Origin: Hofstenia miamia
Lineage: Eukaryota; Xenacoelomorpha; Acoela; Hofsteniidae
DNA length: 64,000 nt
Reading direction: 5' to 3'
NCBI GenBank assembly: GCA_900660155.1
Contig: CABFPE010000121.1
Span: forward strand, 623,071 to 687,070
The notes under the pieces were generated by a model. The model was given only the letters and a program-made list of their open reading frames with translations. It searched no databases and was not told where the DNA came from. The stretch's first letter is position 1. Each line of letters opens with the position of its first letter. Below are positions 13,134 to 36,220 of this stretch, piece after piece. Position numbers and translations under genes: made by a program.

Positions 13134-13465
13134 ATATGGGTCATTATTTACATAATGAAGTTTGCTTGTCTCTTTCGTTACGTTAACATTGCATCACACA
13201 TTCAAAGTTGTAGCCTCTCTACAACTGCAAATCTATTGCTAAAATTATTTTCTTAAAAAATTTGGCCAATAGAAAATAATTGATTTTAGCAATAGCTACA
13301 AATCTGCATGTGTGATGCAATGCATAGATAGTTAGCAGTAAGGAAGCTAGTACATAATTTGTGCACTGATAATGGTTTTTTTGCTTAAATGTAAATTTAC
13401 AGACATTCAATGTTAACGTAACAAAAGAGACAAGCAAACTTTATTATTTAAATAATGACCCATAT
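13134..13465. mobile_element. nested foldback (inverted-repeat) element
   Basis: The outer arms, 13134-13191 and 13408-13465 (58 bp each), are inverted copies with only a few mismatches, including GTTTGCTTGTCTCTTT and GTTACGTTAACATT. A second inverted repeat is nested inside the left half: ATTGCATCACACA at 13188 against TGTGTGATGCAAT ending at 13321, continuing inward with GTTGTAGC/GCTACAA and CTATTGCTAAAAT. There is no coding potential. The target duplication is unclear. Confidence 0.75.
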
Positions 13466-14059
13466 ATCGCGATGAGAAAACGAAATTTTATAACTTTCAA
13501 CATGAAAACTTTCCCCTGAACATTCGGCTTTTACAGATTGGTCTTATGTAACATTTATGTATATGCTATTGAAAAAAAATTTTTTTTATTTTTTAGGAAA
13601 AGGTAAGACATAACTACAAACTTAGTTTTCAAACACCTTTATCAATTCTGGTATCAAAATCATAACATCTCTCAAATTATAAATTTTCTATACAGTTTAT
13701 ATATTAGTTTTACTAAGGTGTATTTCTGTGAATAGAAACCATTACTTTCAGGTTCTTCACGTCTTTATAAGTAATTTACATGTAGTTATAAATGCTTATA
13801 AAGTTTTTCGAAAACTATAAAAATTTTTAGTGAAGTTCTTGACTGTTTAAAGTTAACATATATTTGTGGACACTGATGTGTAAAAAATTAAATCTCTGAC
13901 AACATTTATATGTATTTAATTTATCATGAACTAATGATCATGTGAATACTTTCGATATACATCAATTGTGTTTTTTAGCTACTTCTAGAAGCATATACCT
14001 ACAATTGAATAGACATTGAGAAATTGAAGCGTTTAACTTCAATGGCAAAAGGCTTGCCA

Positions 14060-14490
14060 ACAGGAGCGTACGCAGGATTTTCTGAAGGGGGGGACATTAT
14101 CGTCATTAACCAATGCGAGGCGAAGCCCCGCGAAAATTTTTGAAAATTTTGAGATATTAGACCCTAAAAATGCATTTCACGACCCTCGATTTTAAATTTT
14201 TCAATATTTTACGAAAAATTTTTTGATTTAACCAGTCAAAATCAAATTTGGAAACCTGACGGGGGGACATTCCACCCATCATTGAAAATGTATACCACAC
14301 AAGCCACTTCTGCTCAGTCAGAAAGAGATTGTAGTCAAATTGGACTTAGTGCTACAGCCAAAAATCAATGTGTTGAAATAGATCAATGAATTTTGAAGGA
14401 GCCGAAAACGGGCTACAAAAGTTCCAACACGGACCGAAAACGGGTTTGAAATAACGGGCCGGGCTGAAAAAAATTTCGGGCCGTGTCCAT
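14060..14490. repeat. GC-contrasting dispersed repeat remnants
   Basis: 14085-14100 and 14258-14270 are G7/G6 runs followed by ACATT around a stretch with GCGAGGCGAAGCCCCGCG. 14400-14490 repeats CCGAAAACGGG and CGGGCCGGGCTGAAAA. Both blocks differ sharply from the AT-rich surroundings and look like two MITE or SINE-type remnants. No ends could be defined. Confidence 0.4.
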
Positions 14491-15899
14491 CTCTGGGAGA
14501 GCTTATTTAAATGGAAGCTGCACTTTAATGGAAGATAATACCAAATCCACACACCTCGCATTTCGAAGAACTCATTGGACTTACTAACAATTCCGGATAC
14601 TCAATATATAGATTCAGTTAAGTTAAGCTTTTTATAAGTGACGTTGACTAGGGCCTGTTGGTAAAGAATATTCTACTGAAACTAAGAACTAAAGTATTGA
14701 ACGAACTATTTTTCAAAGTAATTCTTAAAATAAGTAATGGCCTCAAAATTGCTAAAAAGTAGCAATAAATCATATTTTTATGTAATATATTTTTAGCAAC
14801 TGCTGTTTTTAAAGTTATTTAAACTCCATTACAATAAAATACAAAAAAACCTTCAAAAATTAATTTAGGAAAATATATCAAAATATTTTTTCATTTTTAG
14901 CCAATCCATTTTGAATTTTTTTAGGGATTAAGTGTTCAGTTTTTTATAATATTATATTTAATATATTCACAATTGTACATGAAATAAATATATTGTTAGT
15001 ATCGCCATTGATAATCAAGTAAGTAAATATTAAAAGCAAGTGTAATTCAATATGTGTATTGTGTAAAAAACTGACTGCAAAAAGTGATTTGACAAAAACA
15101 GGGATGAATGCATATGTACTTAAATAAGAAAATAATATGCAATAATTTGCAATAGTTGGCATTTTTATGTATATACTGCATATAAGTTACCCAATATCAA
15201 AAGCAAGATAATAAAAAATCAAGGTATATATAATAAATTGCTTTTTAGTTATATTAGCAGAATACATTAAAAATTTTAATCAAACTATGTGGCTACATTA
15301 TGATTGATTTTCTTATTAAATATTGATTCAATTTTTGGATGAACTTGAAAATGACATTTACATACAGATAACAATCAATATATTATTTGTCAGCAAAACA
15401 GATTTATTCGAACAGCAGTAAATTTCCTTAGGATTAACAGAACTTATTTATATTCTTCGTAAAATTGTTTGCTTAGTAAGAAATTATGTTCTATGAAAAA
15501 AAGTTCCATTCAAATTTTGCCATTAAACAATTTAATATCATTTGGTAGCAATAGTTTACAAATACAATTCTCTTTCGTATTTAGTCCAAAATTATTTCAA
15601 TATTTTTCTGAATCCATAAAAATATTAACGAAATCTCTATTAAATTTTGCGAAAAATAAAATTATTTTTTATATTTATGAGTATATTCATACAAAATTGA
15701 TGGCAATATATTTCTTAGAAAATGAAAAAATTTTGTTGATATCACAAAAATTGAAAACATCTACAGAATAATAATAATTTAGAGAAAACTATTTCAAGAA
15801 TCCAAAAAAAAGAAAAAGGCCGGAGGCCAACAAAAAATGAAACATAATATTAATATTTTAATTTAGCTGTCTGTGGATTGTTCAAGTTTGTATGGTGTC

Positions 15900-16010
15900 C
15901 ATAAATTTGTTATTATTTATTATTTTAGGTTTTTATAAATAATTGATTAACACTTATAAACAATTAAAGAAAATATATAAATTGTACAAATTCATTTGAT
16001 TATAAAAATA
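15900..16010 (-). mobile_element. LINE 3' tail fragment, minus orientation, copy 3
   Basis: TTATTATTTATTATTTTAGG then TTGATTAACACTTATAAACA. It shares the AACACTTAT block and position with the tails at 8030, 12775 and 41315. It is short. Confidence 0.35.
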
Positions 16011-16169
16011 TAAAAATCTTTTGTATCTTGCTTTTGCCTGGAATATGCGAGAACTTTAAGTATTAAGTTGGTGCTACTGATCCAGAAATGCACCGACTTT
16101 TTAAGATCAACTTACAGCATTCAACAATGATATCCCTGAATTTAAAAAAGAAACGCATCATTTATTTAA

Positions 16170-16202
16170 CATGTTTCGGCATGCCGCTGCCATTTTCAAA
16201 AA
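16170..16202 (-). ncRNA. decayed hammerhead-ribozyme-like motif of the Penelope-like element
   Basis: On the minus strand, just 3' of the GIY-YIG frame, a TTGAAAA core is followed by a GGCA...TGCC stem and then GAAAC. This is the order CUGANGA, stem II, GAAA that hammerhead motifs of Penelope-like elements show. Two core bases differ (C3 is T, G8 is A), so it is probably inactive. That such elements carry hammerheads is established knowledge; this copy is inferred from pattern. Confidence 0.4.
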
Positions 16203-16260
16203 GTTTCCCACTATAAAATTTACAAAATATTCATCAAATTACATATTTTTATATATTTTT

Positions 16261-16515
16261 TTATAATACCTTCGGTAAATTTAGTTTGTATTTATATTCA
16301 TCTTTTTTGTTTAAACTTGGTTCCTTTAATTCTATATAAATTGATTCAATGATGCTTAGTTGAAAATTATCAATTGCCTTGGATAAAATTTTATATGTAA
16401 ATTTCATATTACAGTTCTTTAAATGATCAGAGATGGTCGAATGAATTTTGTGTTCTTTAATTCTTAATTGTAAATTCCTTGACGTTTTTCCAATGTATCT
16501 ATAAGAATAACTAGG
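16261..16515 (-). pseudogene. GIY-YIG endonuclease fragment of a Penelope-like retroelement
   Basis: Reading the minus strand from about 16515 to a TAA at 16261 gives an uninterrupted frame of about 80 codons: the YRYIGKTSRNLQLR core, EHK, a SDHLKNC segment, a glutamate in SIIESIYIE and a C-terminal KEPSLNKKDEYK. That order (YIG, Arg, His, HLxxC, Glu, PxLN) is the GIY-YIG nuclease found at the C terminus of Penelope-like elements. The upstream RT part is not recognisable, because the frame is broken by stops beyond 16515. It lies about 490 bp past the PKA stop in the same orientation, so it could fall in the kinase 3' UTR. It has no ATG and was identified by eye only. Confidence 0.75.
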
Positions 16516-16702
16516 ACCATTTAATAATCAAAGAATAATTTGCCAAAACTGTAATACTTTTCTGAATTACATAAAGTAATGTACTCTTTTTATATTTATT
16601 TGCTTGCACGTTTTCCTGGATTTTATTGCAAATTGAAAATAGTGTTTAGTATTAAATTAATGAAATAATTTAAAAAGTAGTTACTTCCATATATCTTGTT
16701 CA

Positions 16703-16733
16703 TTTATTAGCATAAGATGCAATCAATTTATTA
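16703..16733 (-). promoter_or_regulatory. candidate poly(A) signals downstream of PKA-C
   Basis: Two AATAAA hexamers on the minus strand (at 16703-16708 and 16728-16733) lie about 270-300 nt past the PKA stop; another is at 16622-16627. In DNA this AT-rich such hexamers are common by chance, so the assignment rests on position only. Confidence 0.2.
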
Positions 16734-17003
16734 GTTGTAAAGATCGAACTTTCATTTGCATATGAGATTTCATCTGCATTATATTCTGAACATGCTTTAA
16801 AGTGTATAATAGCATTTGCATTCTTGATTAATTTAAATTATTTTTGTAGAAGCATCAATGGACTTGCAAATGCGAACAGCACACTGCGTTTTAAGATAAT
16901 AGTTTCTGAAGTTATAAACAACAAATATATTAATATTAATAAAATAAACTGACAAAAGGATATATAAACAGTAAAGTCAAGCTGCTCATTGACACACTTT
17001 AAA

Positions 17004-27841
<10,838 letters not shown>

Positions 27842-28819
27842 TAAAACAGTAAAAAAACTATCTTTGCTTTAATAATACTTTGCCGCAAATTTTATATGTT
27901 CGAACTGCAACCACACCACAAAATGGAAAATTTCTAATAAATTCTACACTATGCTGGCTAATTTGTTATTTGTTAGTAAATGAACATTGAGTCAGACTTC
28001 CGGGTTGTATCACATTATTAGAAACATTTCTAATGTTACAAAATTGCATGGAAGATTCAACTTATCTCCGCTAAGAGTCTCATTACAAATTCAGTAATAA
28101 ATAACTATCCGCTTAGATAAGAGCATTTCAACTGCAAAAACTGCTTTTTTAAACAATTTAGCACGAAAAGTTCATTTCTTTTGTTGAAAGTAGAATAGAA
28201 AAGGAATTGTGGAATTTTTATTGATGGTTTAATTGGAATAACTTTTTACTTTGATCAAAGGAAACGGAAATTAAGATCACTTAATGGCAGGTTCCATATA
28301 TTATAAAACAAAGATTAATAAGTCTGTACAACAGAAAAAATTCATAATTAAATTGGATAAATATATTTGTTTTTATTAATTATATGTATTCAAATTGATG
28401 TATAGATTGAAGTTATGTCACGTGTCTGTTAACTGTTTATATAAGAAAAAACTTCGCTATGTTACTTCTAACATTGAAACACTGTGTACAGTAGCACCTA
28501 CTACGTCTCTTCAAATTATACAAATTATATTGACTTAGCAATTAATGCACTCAAGAAGGATATCATATCCAAAGATAGAAAAATATTCAGTTGATATTTG
28601 CTAAAATCTAATAAGCATTCAAGATCGGGCGCAATGCCAATTTTTGTTTGAAATATCTGAACTGCAAGTTATTGAGTTTGAAGATGTTCAAACTCATTTA
28701 GAACAATGTACAAAAGAGTAGTAAGATGATGAAGAGAAATAATTTTTTTTAATTGCAAACATATTTTCAAGTAGAGAAGTCCAACATTATATAGGCTTCT
28801 CTGGGGACATCTAATCACA
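27842..28819. other. region upstream of PKA-C ATG (5' UTR or promoter side)
   Basis: The minus-strand upstream region should hold the kinase 5' UTR, a further exon or a promoter. I see no TATA box or CpG cluster that could be assigned with confidence. Confidence 0.4.
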
Positions 28820-29400
28820 TGCAACTGGGATCAGGGAGTAAATAGGGCTGGGACCAGTATGGAGCTGGGAGTAAAATTGATGGGACTGGAACCATAAATA
28901 CAGATTTGTTGTACTTATTCTTAATGCGAAGAGGTGATAAATGTTTCAAGAAAAAAGTTTACTTTTGAATACATTCTATTGTCAAGAATTGCTGTAAATA
29001 TCCAAAGCTTCGCTTAACTTTCAGTAAACTACACATTACCATACGAATTTAAGCTACGGAACCATATGTGATATGGGGAATGGACTTTAAGGTGGTCCTA
29101 TACTAAAAAATGTCAAAATTTTCAATTTTTTATTTTGGTTGTTTTACATACTTTCAACTATCTGTTAACTGCTGATATAGCTATTTTTCATGAAGAAATA
29201 GACCGGTTTGGTTCGTAAAAGCAGGACCACACAGTAAATTTTGAAAATTACATATTTATTTTTAAATTTTCATTCATTTTCAAACAAATAAACAATTAAA
29301 CTTAACTTTGAAAAGAAAACATTTCGTTTCTTTCTTTTAGTATAGGACCACCTTAACGGGACTAGGAACAAATTCATCGGTACTAATTGGAACTGGAACC
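28820..29400. repeat. GGGAC/GGAACC-rich dispersed repeat, split by the 29091-29352 MITE
   Basis: 28825-28900 and 29357-29401 share motifs such as GGGACTGGAACC and GGGACTAGGAAC, and the MITE lies between them. It looks like an older repeat into which the MITE jumped. Confidence 0.45.
29091..29352. mobile_element. MITE with 18-bp perfect terminal inverted repeats (TTAA or TA target)
   Basis: 262 bp between TTAA tetramers (29087-29090 and 29353-29356). Both ends read GGTGGTCCTATACTAAAA inward without a mismatch. It could be piggyBac-like (TTAA) or Tc1/mariner-like (TA with AAGGTGG ends), and the sequence alone does not decide. It interrupts a run of GGGACTGGAACC-like repeats. Confidence 0.8.
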
Positions 29401-29432
29401 AAAACATTTAGTGGTTACGCAGAATCCTAATG

Positions 29433-29433
29433 C

Positions 29434-29475
<42 letters not shown>
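29433..29475. repeat. (TA)n(TG)n microsatellite
   Basis: TA run followed directly by about 10 TG units. Confidence 0.95.
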
Positions 29476-32295
29476 TTGTTAGATGGAATTAATATTTTAA
29501 TAGGTAATCAGCAATAACAAAATGAAATTTATACAAGTTATTTCACTAATAGGTGAACTAATGTTAGGATTTTCTAAAACCTTGATGCACCAGTTTTGAA
29601 ATCATAATTCATTCAATAAAATAATCTGCTGAAAAAATTAACAAAAAAAGTCGTACTAATGACCCCACTTACAACAGCTTGTATTTGAAACTTGTCTGCA
29701 TCCTCAGGCCTCTCCTAGGATCATTCAGACACATAAAACAAATATATAAAAATTCTTTTTAAGATATCACCTCAAATTCACCAAGTGATGTGGATTCTCT
29801 TAATATTTAATGAGTTCTGACAAATATTCATTCAAATTTAGACTAAATATGTTGCACAGATGCGATCACTAAGCATCTGAACTCATGTTCTTACTTAATC
29901 ATTTAACTAAATTTTTTGAAAAAAACCTTTCCATATTATATTCTGTTTTGCTTAGCAAACGTTATCTACCTAATAGTTTAATAGGTAGTTACTCATAAAA
30001 ACAATAATTACAAATTTCTTACGATTACTATGATACACACATTTTTTAAATGGATGTTTGAATACAAAGATCGTAATGTATGTACATGTATGAAAATAAT
30101 TTTTTATAGATGATCTACATCTTTCCTTTTGCACGCACTTCAGTTGTCGTGAATTTCATTCTGTACTGATTGCCTATGACTCCATAAATGCCTTGTGGTT
30201 TAAATCAAAACTAGATGAAAGAACCTTAACATCTTTAAAATTTTATGAGCATTTCTTTGCATGAAATCGGAGGGAAGTTTCTACATTAGTTGAAGAATCC
30301 TTATAGATTTTAAACATTCTTTAAGAAACTTTAAGCATCTTAAATAAACTTTAAGAAACTCTAAATAATTAAGTGCTCTTTAAGAAATGTTAAAGATTTT
30401 CACGATTTTTGAAGAACCTAATCGTTGGTTTTATCAAGAATTCAATAAATATATAGTCTCCAAAAGTAACTGTTAAGTTTTTATACAATATTATTTTGGT
30501 TCATTAACAAACTACTTTTAATGTCGAACATATCTGCGGAGAATACAAAATTGAATTTTTTCAAAAGGTGTTTATCAAGAATACCCGAAAACATCAATTG
30601 CAAACACAAAGCTGTTAAGCAGTGACAATAAATAATCACAATTCAAATATTGCAATGGCTAAGAATCTTCAACAATATACAAATAATTTTGCACAATATA
30701 AATTTTAATTGAAAATATTTGTTTTAGTTAGAATGAAAATTTTTTTAGAACGACCATTCTAAACCATAAAGTGAAATGAAATTTTAATAATTTTCAAGTA
30801 ATCCTATTTCATTTGTGAGATTTTGCATAAATTATTCTTACATTATTTTGAATATTCTAATTGTAATAAATGATAAATAGCAACTATCTTCATATTTGTT
30901 TTATAATAACTTAATGCATCATGTACATTCTATTTTTCTTTAAAATAAACATACTAATCAAGCTTAACATTTTTTAAATTGTTTTAATATTTATTTTTTA
31001 GCAAAAACCTCAATTCTTTGAAGACACTTGAATCTATTTAATTATTTTATTTCAATTTTTTATATTAGTCTAAATTGAAGTTCGTTTAAAATTTGTTTAA
31101 GAAATTTCATCTAGGGAAGAGGGCTTGGAATCCATGAACATCTTATAATAAATTGAATGTAGAATATCTATGCATACGCTATTATTATATTGTTTCCTTT
31201 GCTGGATTAATATCTAACTACCCTGTATACAACTGCGTATTTATATTACTCGAAAATCGCCAAATCGAAATTATCTTAGCGGAATTGTTTACATAAATCA
31301 CCATAAACTAAGATTGGTAGAAAATTGTATTTTACTATCAGTGATCAGTGATTTGGTCAAGTGGAAATTTATAATCGTGCTGCGTCTAGTCATATAAACT
31401 ACCAACCACTAGGCAAGTGATAAACAAGATGAAAGTTTTCATGAATGCTTGCGCATTCCTAATTATAAAATGGCATCAACAATGTGTTGGAAAATACAGA
31501 ATAACTAAAATTATATCACTGTAATGTGTGTTGACTATATAAATACTTTTTTTCTGTGGACAGTGTTGACCTGCATCGACCGAAACCATTATTTAGGAAG
31601 TTTAATTTAATTTTCATATTTACATTTAGATTTAAGGAAAATTAGAGGCTTAGCGGGTCATCTCTAGTCTGCTTAGTAAAATGGATTTGAAGCTACATTG
31701 AAATACCAAATTCAGCAAAAATGAAAACAAATCAAAAATTCAATTAAATACGAGTCGAGTTTGTATTGTTTCCATTTAAAAAGAGTTCTTTGTTGTGTGG
31801 AAAAGTACATATGTATGAAAAATGAAGATCGAGTTACTTAGTTACTAAAATACCAAAGTATTTCTTGAATTATTTATTTAAAATTAAAGGGCATTTGAAA
31901 TATTTTCAGAGAAAGCTAATAAAATTATTGCAGAATCACTGGGGTGATTCTAGCGAACAAGAGAACACTGTTAAACTATTTCTTTATTTACATATGATTG
32001 GGTGTCTTATATACAATGCGTATTTACAATATTTACAAACATGAAAACAACTAGTCAACACGAAAAGCGTGTGATATGGCCGATAAATAACAACAACTAC
32101 CGACTGATGTTACATTATAACAAATAATATTTAAACAAATTTTCACTAAAATTTCATAAAAAAACGTTGTTGCATTAATTCATAAATATTTAACATCATG
32201 CTATCTGAAACTCCATGCATTTTTGGACTTCTCTCATCAAATATTTGGCAACACATTTTATTATGTATAATACCAGTATATTGCTATATATTTTT
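29476..32295. other. gene-free AT-rich DNA
   Basis: Locally repetitive CTTTAAGAAACTTTAAGCAT motifs at 30310-30390. Otherwise nothing recognisable. Confidence 0.55.
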
Positions 32296-32430
32296 GGCCC
32301 ATGCGCAAACGATGCAACTTTTGTTGCTAAACCAATTATAGCGAGCAATGTAATAGGATAATTTTGAAACAATTTGAATTGCTCCAATCTCATTTATTAA
32401 GCAACAAAAGTTATATCGTTGCGCGCGGCC
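32296..32430. repeat. short inverted-repeat (foldback) element
   Basis: GCGCAAACGATGCAACTTTT GTTGCT at 32303-32328 is mirrored by AGCAACAAAAGTTATATCGTTGCGC at 32399-32424, with GGCC just outside each arm. About 135 bp in total. It is MITE-like but shows no clear target duplication. Confidence 0.5.
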
Positions 32431-32514
32431 TTGTATGTTACTGTGCAATCTTTTTAATCCGAATCACAATCCTGTTACAGGCGTGTGACGTAAAGCGGGA
32501 CATCTTGTACCAAA

Positions 32515-32860
32515 AAAACCCGACCCGAGTTCGGGTTGCGGGTCGAGCTGGATTCGGGTTTCAGATTTTCGTATCGGGTTCGAGTGCTGGGCTGGGAGTG
32601 AGAAATGTCAGCAAAGTTTAAGATAAGTTATCAAAACGTTAGTGATGCTAATCACCATTCGATGTGAGAAGGATTTACGACGCTAAGTAATACCAATACA
32701 ATAAATGACTAGGCTTATACTTTATCAGAAAACAGATAGTTACGGAATTCAATCACCATTTGGCTCGAGAGAGATCCAAGATGCTAAATATTGCGCATCA
32801 ATGTGCTTTGGCTTGTGCAAGGTTGAGGTAGTGAATATTCTGATCGAGTTGGGTCGGGTT
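32515..32860. repeat. CCCGACCCGA/TCGGGT dispersed repeat, copy B
   Basis: ACCCGACCCGAGTTCGGGTT then GGTTCGAGTGC, and later GACGCTAAGTAATACCAAT at about 32680, mirror copy A. A weaker echo with GAGTTGGGTCGGGTT lies at 32840-32860. Confidence 0.5.
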
Positions 32861-33659
32861 CATGTGAAACCCATATTATCCCTCTCTAATATGAAGGTTT
32901 CTAATTCCTTGTTGGTGTGATGTATGCAGCGCCGAATTTACATTTGTTATTTAAAATGTTTTCCAAATTCCGATGACGTAATATTGCCAAACGTTTTGGA
33001 AGTGGAAAAAATGTCAAATACATAAGAATTTTTTGGAAGTATTTTCCAGCCATTGTAGTTTTTAGTATTGGTCATGTGAATTTCATTTGAATGGTTAGTT
33101 CGCAATAAAAATTTTCGGTTTATATACATGCAAATAAATACTCCCGGAGTATTAAAAAAAATAATTTTATTCATGATATGGATTGTTATTGCTACAGTAT
33201 GATACTTAACTTCAAATTACACTTGGTGTTATATAATTTAGGCAAATAGCAATATAATAACTATTTTTAATTTCTTGTTTTCTATGTAATATAATAAAGC
33301 AACATTATCAAAATACTGTTTTTAGAATGATTCTTCATCATCGTAAACAAAAACTACTTAGCCATTATAATGACTGTAGGCTTTGTTAATAATTAAATAA
33401 TTCAATGCATATGCTACACACAAAACTTATTCTCAAGGAAAAAATTTTTGCTGAGGAAATATTCCGTCAACTGCATCCTATATAAATTGATGGCTTAGAG
33501 AATTCACATAAATCTTCGAAAATGAACAAAGTTTGATGGCCTCGCTGATTGCAAACTTCGGTAAAGCTGTCGTCAATGTATTAATATTTTCAAGATACAG
33601 TGGTTTTTCGCAATGATTGCCCCATTCTGCAATCGTGGCTGTTAGCATTCCATTAGAGA

Positions 33660-33860
33660 TGTACATCCAGCACCGAGAGGGGGCGTTAAATTTACTTCTT
33701 ATTCGTGACTGTGGTCGAAAGCTTGCTACAGCTTAACAAAGAATACCATGCAGGATTCGGGATGGAGCAGGAGCAGAGTATTTTTCTTGGAGCAACTTTT
33801 AAAATGCAGACGGAATAGAAATTGGAGCCGGAGCCAGATGTCTATAGAGCAGCTCCAACT
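33660..33860. repeat. GGAGC-rich repeat remnant
   Basis: Repeats of GGAGCAGGAGCAGAG and GGAGCCGGAGCCAGA between 33760 and 33850, locally GC-rich. It is non-coding and of unknown family. Confidence 0.4.
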
Positions 33861-34191
33861 GCAAACCGTTTTGAAAAGCTAATTTTATTAGTTGGTTTTT
33901 CGTTCCATATAAAGAGATTTGGTATCAAAAGAAATGTATAAAAATTCGTGGAAATATTAAAAAAGTCGTTAAAAATTGAAAAAAATCAATAAATTTCACA
34001 AATTTGCAAGTATTCGTATTTGTGAATATATTGTAAACGAGATCCAAAAGATATCCAACACATTCTGAACTTGAGCTAGGGGTAAGTTTTGGTAGGAGTG
34101 TGCCTCGGAACGGAAGCTGAAGCAGCTTCATATTTAGGCCTGAAAACATGTAGTACATCGATAATTACAGAAGCGCGTCTTACGGCGCAAT

Positions 34192-34454
34192 TCTTATCGC
34201 TTATGTTTGTGGTCATAGAGTTAGCATTGTCGCTAAATTTGCATTAAACATCCCCAATCAAAGCTATCTATCGCCAATTTCCTGAATTTAATAGTTTTAG
34301 ACGAAAATTACAGTGGAGTAAANTCTTATCGCTTATGCTTGTGGTAATAGAATTAGCATTGTCGCTAAATTTGCATTAAACATCCCCAATCAAAGCTATC
34401 TATCGCCAATTTCCTGAATTTAATAGTTTTAGACGAAAATTACAGTGGAGTAAA
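34192..34454. repeat. 131-bp near-perfect duplication across a single N
   Basis: 34192-34322 and 34324-34454 are the same 131 bp with three mismatches near the start, separated only by N at 34323. This fits two contig ends that overlap but were not merged, so it is probably an assembly artefact. Confidence 0.85.
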
Positions 34455-35032
34455 AAAATATTACAGCCACTCTAATAACAGTTTAAGAGGACTTTGTTTT
34501 CAGTCCCATGTAATGTAAATACAGGTGGCACACACCTCTATTCTTCATCTCTAATCCATTTAGAGCATTTGTGGAGGAACTTTATGAGATAAACGCCCAT
34601 CAATCAAATATAGTTTAATAATAAATGTATAACAACCTATAAAACTTACAACGCTAATCAAATATAACTGATTTACTGTTCTGGCAAATATTTCAGAATT
34701 GCATGCGTTTTAGATTTCATTGCAGAACTAAATCTGAAAACTTATTTAAAATATCTTTGTAGAATTAAATCACTGCAAATCAAGCGTGTAGTTAAGAATA
34801 ATATACAAAGGAATATACTACAAAGTATATCATTAGTTAAAGTTTTCTTATTGTATCTGCAGTCTATTTTAGGTTCAATTTGATAGTTTACGATGCAATG
34901 ACTTACCTAGTTTCATTTTCAACTAGACAAATTGCGCTAATGGGCGCAAAGATATATCAGATGGTATTTGTTACCTGCTTCTTCTAACTATGATCAACTT
35001 CTGAATCTACAGCATAGAACTGTAGTATATTT

Positions 35033-35408
35033 CAGACTTGTCAACCAACCGACATTTCCAAGCTCGGCTCGGTTCGTTTAAATTTTGTGTAAGTTCGGCT
35101 CGGCTCGGCTCGGCTCGCCTCATAAAATCTTTGAATGAGGCTCGTTTTAGCTCGGTATTTTTTTAAAAATATTGTGCTCAAAGAATTTTTTGCATACCTC
35201 TTCCTATTATTTAATAAACATTTTTTAAATAAGATTATAGGAAAGGCATACTGACTGCAAAAAATAAAAAAATCTCCATAATCAAACTAACAAGCAGAAC
35301 TATAAACTTGCTTTGCATAAAATAGGCTGGTTTTGGGCTCGTTGTATATCAAATACTGTGCTCAAGCTCGGCTCGGCTCGTTAGAAGCTCAGCTTGTTGA
35401 CAAGTCTG
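35033..35408 (+). mobile_element. hAT-type MITE (GGCTC family), copy 3
   Basis: 376 bp. The ends are CAGACTTGTCAACCAACCG and CAGACTTGTCAACAAGCTG (reverse complement), flanked by a perfect 8-bp duplication GTATATTT (35025-35032 and 35409-35416). Subterminal GGCTCGGCTCGGCTCG arrays are present, and the interior is shared with copies 1 and 2. It is non-coding. Confidence 0.9.
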
Positions 35409-36220
35409 GTATATTTGCAGTTATTACGTGCTAAGTTTGTAGTACTTAAATTTGTAATGTACATGATAAAAAAATGAAAATAAATAGATTATCACTCTGA
35501 TTATTTATTAACCATTTAAGTGATTTTTGGTCTTAATACATTGAGGAATTGATTCTTTTGTAAAACATACTTCTGATCTAGAGTTAAGCAAAGCTACTAT
35601 TCAATATATGCTGTTTTGGTTGGCTATCCACTTAACATCAACAAACGACATATTTGTTTGAGAACCGTCTATTTTTAACCCAGCACATCATATTTGGAAG
35701 AAAATGTAAAACACTTTCTCACTGATTAATTTTACTTTTTTTTACTTTAATAGCTATGTTTAACTTTTCCTCTACATTGTCTAGATTGGACATATTTACA
35801 AAATTGCAAACCTTACAATAAGCAACCTATATGTACAGTATTTACAAAATTAAACAATATATACAACATAGACAAGTAAGAAAAAATAAAAGCTACACAG
35901 AACAGTAAATAAAAAACAATTAAAAGGCAAAATAAAATAAAAAAAGGCATATAGATTAAAAATAATTTGCAGCTAGTAATTTCTCCAAACATTTGATTTA
36001 GTGTTCAGTTTCAGGTATATTTTTAAGAAATTACTGCCTTGGTGGTTATTTATCGATTTGTATCTGTAAATTAAACTGCTGAACTTTGTAATGAAGATTG
36101 GTGACAGGATTGATAAAGTGTGTATCGTTTCACCTGTCTTGAATTTGTTGATGTTAAACATAGTAGATCTAAGTTTCATAATTTTTCCTTCATAACTCGA
36201 GAATTAATGTATAATCCAAT

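Noticed and set aside
15469-15771. 100-codon plus-strand frame
   Set aside because: Lys/Ile/Phe/Ser-rich composition typical of chance frames in AT-rich DNA, with no motif.
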